The translations under genes and the position numbers were made by a program. 10,544 bases of DNA from Desulfobacteraceae bacterium. Lineage in GTDB: Bacteria; Desulfobacterota; Desulfobacteria; Desulfobacterales; DAOWNP01. Position 1 is the first letter of the stretch; each line of letters opens with the position of its first letter. Under the pieces are notes generated by a model. It was not told where the DNA came from. It saw only the letters and a program-made list of their open reading frames with translations, and did not search any database. This document shows positions 1 to 5,749 of the stretch, piece by piece. The stretch covers positions 1-10,544 of the forward strand of contig DAOWNP010000054.1 in assembly GCA_030642545.1 (NCBI GenBank), read 5' to 3'.

Positions 1-94
1 GGTTTCAGGACTGGAATTCAGCTATGTCGTCTAATTTACAATTGGATTAACTCGTTTTGGTGAGAGACTGGATGAACAATGCTAAATTATTAAG

Positions 95-124
95 TTGACG
101 TAATAACTATAGCTTTGATATAAA
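95..124 (+). promoter_or_regulatory. Candidate sigma-70 promoter for the scaffold-activator gene pair
   Basis: A TTGACG -35-like hexamer (95-100) is followed 18 bases later by TATAAA (119-124). Each has one mismatch to consensus. The predicted transcript would start near 131, leaving a leader of about 105 bases before the ATG at 236. AT-rich DNA gives chance matches, so this is a candidate only. Housekeeping expression of the activator fits the fact that the operon it probably controls carries a sigma-54 promoter instead. Confidence 0.45.
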
Positions 125-138
125 TTTACAGGTTAATC

Positions 139-177
139 ATAACCAAATAGGATAACCAAATTAGGATATCCAAATAG
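139..177 (+). repeat. Three short direct repeats, ATAACCAAATAGG type
   Basis: Three adjacent near-copies are visible: ATAACCAAATAGG (139-151), ATAACCAAATTAGG (152-165) and ATATCCAAATAG (166-177). They lie just downstream of the candidate sigma-70 start site and about 60 bases before the first gene. The spacing of 13-14 bases is not a clean helical turn. They could be an operator array for a repressor or simply a small tandem duplication; no binding protein can be named. Confidence 0.6.
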
Positions 178-235
178 TTATGGTAAAATTAAACCTGAGC
201 CCATTTTTAAATAGGAATTTATAAGCAGGTAGAAT

Positions 236-655
236 ATGAAAAACAATAAAACATTACAAAACCATTCCAGACATTACATTGAAATGGCATTTAACACCGA
301 TAATAAAAAAAGATTAGATAATCCTGACGGGTATGGAAAACGAACCGGTGAATGTGGTGACACAATTGAGTTTTTTTTAACAGTAACTCATGATTATATT
401 CAGCGTATATTATTTGAAGCTAACGGATGCTTAAATACATGCGCTTGTGCAAACACAGTAATTTATCTAACAAAAGGAAAAGCAATAAAAAGTGCATGGG
501 ATATAACTCCTAATGACATTACTAATTATTTAGAAACTCTTCCTGAGAAAGAAACTCATTGTGCAGAACTTGCTGTAGGAGCATTTTACCTTGCCCTTTC
601 TAATTATCAAAAACTTCAGCGTTCTCCATTTGAAAAAATTTACGGGAAAAGATAA
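236..655 (+). CDS. NifU/IscU-like iron-sulfur cluster assembly scaffold protein
   Basis: This 139-residue cytoplasmic protein matches the U-type scaffold on which [2Fe-2S] and [4Fe-4S] clusters are built before transfer to apo-proteins. The three conserved cluster-binding cysteines are present: C40 in GECGDTIE with the neighbouring aspartate D42, C65 in the GC motif, and C109 in LPEKETHCAEL, preceded by H108. Extra cysteines C69 and C71 follow C65, where classical IscU has small residues. The length equals the single U domain, with no C-terminal Nfu or ferredoxin part as in full nitrogen-fixation NifU. It is 15 bases upstream of the sigma-54 activator and therefore probably co-transcribed. 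The operon that follows encodes proteins with many Fe-S clusters, so a dedicated supply role is plausible but inferred. The family assignment is strong; the client proteins are not shown by sequence. Confidence 0.88.
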   Translation: MKNNKTLQNHSRHYIEMAFNTDNKKRLDNPDGYGKRTGECGDTIEFFLTVTHDYIQRILFEANGCLNTCACANTVIYLTKGKAIKSAWDITPNDITNYLETLPEKETHCAELAVGAFYLALSNYQKLQRSPFEKIYGKR

Positions 656-670
656 TTTGTAAGACACTAT

Positions 671-2353
671 ATGCAAAAGTTGAAACAGCCATATCCAATA
701 CAAACATCAGACGGATTTATAGCACTTAATCCGTCTTTTTTAACCATGAGTACAAATCATGTAATCAATTGTCTTATCGGGTATAAACCAGAACCAGGCA
801 AGCCTTTCCCTCTACATAAACTTTTTTGCAAGAAAGATTTAATTAAAGTAAAATATGCAATAGATCATACCATAAAAAACAAAAAACCAACGACCAAATT
901 AGAAGCAGAGCTTCTAATTAACGATACAGGTGAATTTTTATGCCGTTATTCTGTGCATCCTGTTTTTAATTCAAAGCAAATTGTTACAGGTGTAATTATC
1001 TGGCTTGAAAAAACAGAAAAAAAGATAGTTGCTTATAACATACCAAATCTTATAGATGAATTACCTGAGGGTATGTTTACTGTAACAACAGACTGGCAGA
1101 TTTCATCTTTTAATAAAACTGCTGAAAAAATTACCGGTTATAAATCTGATGAAGTAACAGGGAAGTATTGCTGGGAAATTTTCAGAGCAGATATTTGCAA
1201 AGACCGATGTCCTTTACGAAAAACACTGAAAAGTTCGGAAACCTGTATAAATCAGGAGATACAAATATTAAATAAAAATGGTTCAAAGCAAACTATTCTT
1301 GCAAACACGGGTGTTCTTAAAAACAGTTCAGGTTTAATTACAGGAGCTGTAGAGACATTTATACCTGTTCAAAAAGAGATGCAGTTAGTAAATATAAAAA
1401 GACACCTCAACTCATTTGAAAATATTATCGGGAAAAGCGAAAGAATGCAGCGTCTGTTTACCATGCTGCCTGATATAGCAAAAAGTGACGCAAATGTCTT
1501 GATATGCGGAGAAAGTGGAACAGGTAAAGACCTTTTTGCTGAAGCAATTCATACCTGTTCCACGCGTTCAAAAGAGCCGTATATTGCTGTAAACTGCTCA
1601 GCTTTTGCTGAAAGCTTGTTGGAATCGGAGATTTTTGGTCATGAGAAATCAGCATTTACAGGAGCTGACCGTCTAAAAACAGGCAGATTCGAAATGGCTA
1701 AAAACGGAACTCTGTTTCTTGACGAAATAGGTGAGCTCAAACCTGAATTGCAGGTAAAATTACTCCGCGTTCTTGATAAAAAAGAGTTCGAACGTGTAGG
1801 AGGGACACAAACCATTGATATGACAGCACGTATTATCAGTGCTACCAATAAAAATTTACCTGAAGCTATTATTGACAAATCGTTTAGGGAAGATTTTTAC
1901 TACCGGCTGCGTACAGTCTCTTTAACCCTTCCTCCTCTTCGTGAAAAAAAAGAAGATATCCCACTACTCGTTAACCATTTTATCAAAATATTTAACAAAA
2001 AATATAAAAAAAAAATCAGTTCTGTTGATACAAAAGTAATGCGGTTTTTTCAGCAATATGATTTTCCTGGAAATGTCAGAGAATTAGAACAAACCATAGA
2101 ACATGCTTTTGTTTTTGCAAAAGGGCCTGTTATATTTTTAAGTAGTCTTCCGGATTTTAAAGAGTTAAATACAGCGAGACAAAAACATGAAAAAAGCTCG
2201 CGGGAAACTCTGTTTACTGTTAAAAAACCAGGCAAAGAAGCAATTCTGAATGCACTTTTACTTAGTAATGGCAAAAGACAAAAAGCAGCTGATCTTTTAT
2301 CCATAAGCCGGACATCTTTGTGGAGACTTATTAAAAAGCTGGGATTAGAATAA
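671..2353 (+). CDS. Sigma-54-dependent transcriptional activator with PAS sensor domains
   Basis: This 560-residue bacterial enhancer-binding protein opens promoters held closed by sigma-54 RNA polymerase. Residues 1-115 look PAS-like but weak. Residues about 125-235 are a clearer PAS domain containing a cysteine set, C167, C176 and C180 (CPL), typical of a PAS subgroup that may bind metal, Fe-S or heme or sense redox. The AAA+ domain follows (about 250-480) with Walker A GESGTGKD (280-287), a SAFTGA sigma-54 contact loop (327-332, usually GAFTGA) and Walker B GTLFLDEIGE. A Fis-type helix-turn-helix ends the protein (about 520-558, with the KAADLLSISRTSLWRLIKKL segment). There is no response-regulator receiver domain, so the signal is probably sensed directly. 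The ATG at 671 has only a weak ribosome site, in keeping with translation coupled to the scaffold gene. The tandem repeats and the -24/-12 element directly downstream suggest that it controls the NADH-HdrA operon. Confidence 0.93.
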   Translation: MQKLKQPYPIQTSDGFIALNPSFLTMSTNHVINCLIGYKPEPGKPFPLHKLFCKKDLIKVKYAIDHTIKNKKPTTKLEAELLINDTGEFLCRYSVHPVFNSKQIVTGVIIWLEKTEKKIVAYNIPNLIDELPEGMFTVTTDWQISSFNKTAEKITGYKSDEVTGKYCWEIFRADICKDRCPLRKTLKSSETCINQEIQILNKNGSKQTILANTGVLKNSSGLITGAVETFIPVQKEMQLVNIKRHLNSFENIIGKSERMQRLFTMLPDIAKSDANVLICGESGTGKDLFAEAIHTCSTRSKEPYIAVNCSAFAESLLESEIFGHEKSAFTGADRLKTGRFEMAKNGTLFLDEIGELKPELQVKLLRVLDKKEFERVGGTQTIDMTARIISATNKNLPEAIIDKSFREDFYYRLRTVSLTLPPLREKKEDIPLLVNHFIKIFNKKYKKKISSVDTKVMRFFQQYDFPGNVRELEQTIEHAFVFAKGPVIFLSSLPDFKELNTARQKHEKSSRETLFTVKKPGKEAILNALLLSNGKRQKAADLLSISRTSLWRLIKKLGLE

Positions 2354-2356
2354 AAC

Positions 2357-2381
2357 GTTTCAAATGTTTCAAATGTTTCAA
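2357..2381 (+). repeat. GTTTCAA tandem triplet, candidate upstream activator site
   Basis: GTTTCAAAT occurs at 2357-2365 and 2366-2374, followed by GTTTCAA at 2375-2381, so three units sit in perfect 9-base register immediately after the activator stop codon. A fourth GTTTCAA lies at 2480-2486. The array is about 220-240 bases upstream of the -24/-12 promoter, a distance compatible with DNA looping by a sigma-54 activator. Binding by the neighbouring activator is inferred from position only. Confidence 0.6.
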
Positions 2382-2487
2382 GCAATATAAACATGTCTAT
2401 AAAACACTTAAATACTTTAATTTAAACTGTTTATTTAAAACAAAAATATATTAACTTAAACACACTAAACAGAATTTATGTTTCAAC

Positions 2488-2513
2488 TGTTATTAAACCG
2501 ATTAAAAATAACA
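2488..2513. repeat. TGTTATT / AATAACA inverted repeat
   Basis: A 7-base inverted repeat (TGTTATT at 2488-2494 and AATAACA at 2507-2513) with a 12-base spacer is centred about 98 bases before the -24 element. That is the usual position for an enhancer-binding-protein dimer site. The fourth GTTTCAA copy abuts its left side. Simple AT sequence makes chance occurrence fairly likely. Confidence 0.35.
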
Positions 2514-2539
2514 AAAAAACACCGCATTTCCTCAGATAT

Positions 2540-2552
2540 TATCAAGTCCATA
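2540..2552 (+). promoter_or_regulatory. Possible IHF bending site
   Basis: TATCAAGTCCATA matches the IHF core WATCAANNNNTTR except for one position (A where the first T is expected). It lies between the putative activator sites and the sigma-54 promoter, where IHF commonly bends DNA to bring the two together. The motif is short and degenerate, so support comes mainly from its location. Confidence 0.3.
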
Positions 2553-2597
2553 TACCATCTCTAAATACATACTGTTATATCAGTTATTTATAAACCA

Positions 2598-2613
2598 TGG
2601 CATAAAATTTGCT
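2598..2613 (+). promoter_or_regulatory. Sigma-54 (-24/-12) promoter of the NADH-HdrA operon
   Basis: TGGCATAAAATTTGCT matches the consensus TGGCAC-N5-TTGCW at every conserved position but one, with exact GG-to-GC spacing. The predicted start site is near 2624, giving a leader of about 75 bases before the ATG at 2698. A sigma-54 activator gene ends 245 bases upstream, which strongly supports a functional pairing. Confidence 0.82.
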
Positions 2614-2697
2614 GTAATCATAACTTTTAAATATTTTAAGGCGGGTAATTTTAGTTTATTAATTTTACTTGTAACATAATATCAAAGGAGAATAAAC

Positions 2698-3162
2698 ATG
2701 GATCATCAGGTTGAAGCCATAGATGAAATTTTGGAGCACTATCCTGAAGAGCCCGAATTTCTGATTTTTTTATTACAGGATATCCAGTCTGCATACGGAT
2801 TCATATCTAAAGAATCTATGCAAATGGTATCTGATTATACAGGAGTACCAATAACCCAGGCATATTCTGTAGCTACTTTTTATCAATCATTCAGGTTAGA
2901 ACCAATAGGAGAACACGAACTAAGAGTCTGCCTTGGCACAGCCTGTCACTTAAAAGGTGGACAGCGTATTGTTGAAGAGCTTGAACGAAAGCTCAATATA
3001 AAGGCTGGTGAAACCACAGAAGACATGATGTATACATTAGATACTGTAAACTGTGTAGGTGCCTGTGCTTTAGCACCTGTTTTATTAGCTGATGAAAAAT
3101 ATGAAACAAATATTACAGCCAGTAAAATTAAAAAAATACTGAAGAAAATCGAATCAAAATAA
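2698..3162 (+). CDS. nuoE: NuoE/HndA-like NADH dehydrogenase 24 kDa-type [2Fe-2S] subunit
   Basis: This 154-residue thioredoxin-fold [2Fe-2S] protein accepts or relays electrons next to the NADH-oxidising flavoprotein encoded by the following gene. The four ligands are C78 and C83 (CLGTACHLKGG) and C119 and C123 (NCVGACALAP), the standard C-x4-C plus C-x3-C arrangement. An all-helical N-terminal part (about 1-70) is typical of the family and the length is normal. AAGGAG lies a few bases before the ATG. It is the first gene after the sigma-54 promoter and is followed 7 to 22 bases later by the NuoF-like gene, depending on that gene's start. Because membrane and quinone subunits of complex I are absent, it belongs to a soluble HydC/HndA/BamG-type module rather than to respiratory complex I. 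Confidence 0.92.
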   Translation: MDHQVEAIDEILEHYPEEPEFLIFLLQDIQSAYGFISKESMQMVSDYTGVPITQAYSVATFYQSFRLEPIGEHELRVCLGTACHLKGGQRIVEELERKLNIKAGETTEDMMYTLDTVNCVGACALAPVLLADEKYETNITASKIKKILKKIESK

Positions 3163-3169
3163 GCGGCAT

Positions 3170-5086
3170 ATGGAAGGAAAAAAAATGAGTAATGGAAATA
3201 CCGCAATAAGTATTGATAGTATACGTCTTAATTCTCTTGAAGATTTAAATACTTTAAGACAAAATATTATTGACAAACATGACCCAAACAAACCGGAAGT
3301 ATTAATCTGTCATGGAACCGGCTGTATAGCAAATGGAAGTGTAGAAGTTATAGATGCTTTTAAAAAGATTTGTGCAGATGCTGATATTGACGCTAAAATT
3401 ATGCCGGGAATTAAAGCCACAGGATGCCAGGGATTATGTTCAAAAGGTCCATTGGTTCTAATAAAGCCACAGGGTCTTTTTTATCAAAAAGTTAAAGCTT
3501 CTGATGTAGAAGATATTATACAAAAAACAATAATTAAAAATGAACCTGTAGAACGTCTTTTATATAAAGATCCAAAAACGGGCAAACCTATCAAAACTGA
3601 AGAAGAAATTCCTTATTATAGTCTTCAAAAAAGAGTTATTTTAAAAAATATTGGTAAAATTGATCCTACAAGCATACATGACAAAATTGCAGTTGGTGGA
3701 TATCAGGCTCTTGCTAAAGCTTTAAAGACCATGACTCCTGAAGAAGTTGTTACAGAAGTTGCGAATTCCGGTTTAAGAGGACGAGGTGGTGCAGGATTTC
3801 CTACAGGCCGCAAATGGCAGGGAGCCTTAAAGGCTGTTGAAAAAAAAGGCGGGCCTGTTTATGTTGTTGTTAATGGTGATGAAGGAGATCCTGGTGCATT
3901 TATGGATTGTGCAATAATGGAAGGTGATCCTCATGCTGTTTTGGAAGGCTTGATATTAGGTGCTTATGCACTTGGAGCAAATAAAGGCTACCTCTATATC
4001 AGGGCAGAATATCCTCTTGCAGTGAAACATTTGGAAATGGCTATGGAACAGGCACGAGCTCATGGTCTTCTCGGTGATAATATATTAAATTCCGGTTTTT
4101 CTTTTGATGCTCAGATTAACCGTGGTGCAGGAGCTTTTGTATGTGGTGAGTCCACAGCTCTTTTTACATCTATTGAGGGAAAAGCTGGAACTCCTCGTCC
4201 TAAATATGTTCGTTCTGTTGAAGAAGGTCTATGGGGTAACCCTACCGTTTTAAACAATGTTGAAACATGGGCAAATATTCCCCTGATTATTAAAAAAGGT
4301 GCTGACTGGTATTCAAGTATAGGTACACCAAAAAGTACCGGTACCAAGGTATTTTGTCTTGTTGGTAAAGTTAATAATGTAGGACTTGTTGAAGTTCCCA
4401 TGGGAACTCCAATTACAAAAATAGTAGATGAAATAGGCGGTGGTATTCCCAGCGGAAAACCATTCAAAGCAGTTCAAACAGGCGGGCCGTCTGGTGGATG
4501 TATTCCTAATAAATTAAAAGATACCCCAATGGATTTTGATTCTTTAACAGATGCAGGTGCCATGATGGGTTCAGGTGCCATGATTGTTATGGATGAACAT
4601 GATTGCGTAGTAGATATTGGACGATATTTTTTAAGATTTCTTGAGGAAGAGTCTTGCGGCAAATGTATTCCATGCAGATTGGGACTTACAAAAATGCGGG
4701 AAATTCTTGATAATTTTTCTGCAGGAAAAGGGAAAATAGAAGATATTGAAACTCTTCAGAGCCTTGCAAAAGCTATTCAGGACGGTGCTTTATGTGCCCT
4801 TGGAACCAGTGCCCCAAATCCATGTCTTACGACAATAAAATTTTTTAAAGATGAGTATCTTGCCCATATTAATGATCAAAAATGTCCAGCTGGAGTATGC
4901 AAAGAGCTTATTACATATTCCATTGATCCTGATGCTTGTACAGGATGCAGAAGCTGTGCTCGTTTGTGCCCTGAAAATTGTATTACCGGAAAGAAAAAAG
5001 AACCTCATGTTATTAATGCAGATAAATGTATTAGATGCGGCATCTGCTTGGAAACCTGTAAATTTGATGCGGTTCAGGTAAATTAA
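3170..5086 (+). CDS. nuoF: NuoF/HndC/HydB-type NADH-binding flavoprotein with fused thioredoxin-like and ferredoxin domains
   Basis: This is the soluble NADH-oxidising or NAD+-reducing subunit. Counting from the ATG at 3170 (638 residues), the order of domains is as follows. A thioredoxin-like [2Fe-2S] domain carries C47, C52, C86 and C90. The NuoF core follows, with the NADH loop RGGAGFPTG (205-213) and the FMN segment NGDEGDPGAF (from 235), an SLBB-like region, and the N3-type [4Fe-4S] site ESCGKCIPC (C496, C499, C502) plus C542. The C-terminal 2[4Fe-4S] ferredoxin has C590/593/596/600 and C620/623/626/630. This layout is that of electron-bifurcating hydrogenase HydB, HndC and BamH. The real start may be the ATG at 3185, because GGAAGG sits 8 bases before it while the ATG at 3170 has no ribosome site; that removes only five residues. 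The next gene starts about 32 bases later. Confidence 0.94.
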   Translation: MEGKKMSNGNTAISIDSIRLNSLEDLNTLRQNIIDKHDPNKPEVLICHGTGCIANGSVEVIDAFKKICADADIDAKIMPGIKATGCQGLCSKGPLVLIKPQGLFYQKVKASDVEDIIQKTIIKNEPVERLLYKDPKTGKPIKTEEEIPYYSLQKRVILKNIGKIDPTSIHDKIAVGGYQALAKALKTMTPEEVVTEVANSGLRGRGGAGFPTGRKWQGALKAVEKKGGPVYVVVNGDEGDPGAFMDCAIMEGDPHAVLEGLILGAYALGANKGYLYIRAEYPLAVKHLEMAMEQARAHGLLGDNILNSGFSFDAQINRGAGAFVCGESTALFTSIEGKAGTPRPKYVRSVEEGLWGNPTVLNNVETWANIPLIIKKGADWYSSIGTPKSTGTKVFCLVGKVNNVGLVEVPMGTPITKIVDEIGGGIPSGKPFKAVQTGGPSGGCIPNKLKDTPMDFDSLTDAGAMMGSGAMIVMDEHDCVVDIGRYFLRFLEEESCGKCIPCRLGLTKMREILDNFSAGKGKIEDIETLQSLAKAIQDGALCALGTSAPNPCLTTIKFFKDEYLAHINDQKCPAGVCKELITYSIDPDACTGCRSCARLCPENCITGKKKEPHVINADKCIRCGICLETCKFDAVQVN

Positions 5087-5118
5087 TAGATTTTTAAGAT
5101 ACTATAATTACAGGAGAA

Positions 5119-5733
5119 ATGTCTATAATGATTAAATTTAATATAAATGATACTGAGGTTGAAGTCGAACCTGGGTGTACAGTGCTTGAAGCCGCACGTC
5201 AGTATGGAATTGAAATTCCTACACTTTGCTATCATGAATCTGTAGCTCCCAGTGGAGCATGCCGATTATGCATGGTTGAATTAAAAGATGGTAACTGGTC
5301 AAAACTTGTTGCATCTTGTATCTATCCGGCAGCCGAGGGAATTAATATATATACAGAAACCGAGCGTGTTCACAACGTCCGAAAATGGCTTTTTGAAATG
5401 CTTCTATCCAAATGTCCCGGTAGTAATGAAATAAAAGAGATGGCAAGTAAATACGGCGTAACTTCTACTCAGTTTCCTATAGAAAATACTGATGAAAAAT
5501 GTATGCTCTGTGGTCTGTGCACACGTGTATGCGAAGAAGTTGTAGGTCTGTCTGCTATTTCTATAGTTGACCGTGGTGTACATAAAAAAATAGGGTCTCC
5601 TTTTTTAGTTCCTTCAGATGTGTGTGTTGCTTGTGGATGCTGCGTTACAATCTGCCCAACAGGAGCTATGAGTGCCCGTATCGATGCTGTCCGACGTACT
5701 CCGGATGTAACTCTTACACCACTGGCTTTGTAA
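5119..5733 (+). CDS. NuoG/HydA-N-terminus-like iron-sulfur protein without catalytic domain
   Basis: This 204-residue soluble electron relay starts with a plant-type [2Fe-2S] ferredoxin domain (C37, C48, C51, C67). It ends with two [4Fe-4S] sites, C128/131/134/138 and C169/172/175/179. In NuoG and in [FeFe]-hydrogenase HydA/HndD a His-Cys3 [4Fe-4S] motif lies between these parts. Here that stretch (about 85-115) has a single cysteine, C99, so this cluster appears to be missing. There is no H-cluster domain and no molybdopterin domain, so the protein carries electrons but catalyses nothing on its own. It most likely bridges the NuoEF pair to the HdrA-like protein encoded 16 bases downstream; BamI and HoxU-type proteins are comparable. 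The start could instead be the ATG at 5128, since AGGAG lies only 2 bases before the ATG at 5119. Confidence 0.88.
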   Translation: MSIMIKFNINDTEVEVEPGCTVLEAARQYGIEIPTLCYHESVAPSGACRLCMVELKDGNWSKLVASCIYPAAEGINIYTETERVHNVRKWLFEMLLSKCPGSNEIKEMASKYGVTSTQFPIENTDEKCMLCGLCTRVCEEVVGLSAISIVDRGVHKKIGSPFLVPSDVCVACGCCVTICPTGAMSARIDAVRRTPDVTLTPLAL

Positions 5734-5749
5734 AAAGGAGGCTAAATCA

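Larger units (their letters stand above)
2354..2697. other. 344-base regulatory intergenic region
   Basis: No credible gene is seen in this very AT-rich gap on either strand. It holds the GTTTCAA repeat array, the fourth GTTTCAA copy, the inverted repeat, the possible IHF site and the sigma-54 promoter listed separately. No GC-rich terminator hairpin was found after the activator gene, so read-through into the next operon cannot be excluded. Confidence 0.7.

Noticed and set aside
1..63. Open frame running in from the left edge and ending in TGA at 61-63
   Set aside because: Only 20 codons, and a second frame is also open to a stop at 48-50. Neither segment is recognisable, so no partial gene is called.
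69..83. Sigma-54-like TGGATGAACAATGCT before the scaffold gene
   Set aside because: The spacing between GG and GC is nine bases rather than ten, and the -24 half is poor.
139..177. CRISPR-like array
   Set aside because: Units are only 12-14 bases, directly adjacent without spacers, and no cas genes are near.
1458..1878. Minus-strand open frames inside the activator gene
   Set aside because: They mirror the strongly supported AAA+ coding sequence and show no recognisable domain.
2946..5008. Minus-strand open frames opposite the nuoE- and nuoF-like genes
   Set aside because: They are fully covered by conserved + strand genes with Fe-S and flavin motifs; low-complexity translations and no ribosome sites argue against them.
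4851..5081. Second + strand frame overlapping the NuoF C-terminal ferredoxin domain
   Set aside because: It is an alternative frame of a region whose real frame carries two perfect [4Fe-4S] motifs.
2698..5733. Respiratory complex I
   Set aside because: Only NADH-module subunits are present; the NuoF protein has HydB-type extra ferredoxin domains and no membrane or quinone subunits follow.
5119..5733. [FeFe]-hydrogenase (HydA/HndD)
   Set aside because: The protein ends after the ferredoxin sites and lacks the H-cluster motifs and some 350 residues of catalytic domain.
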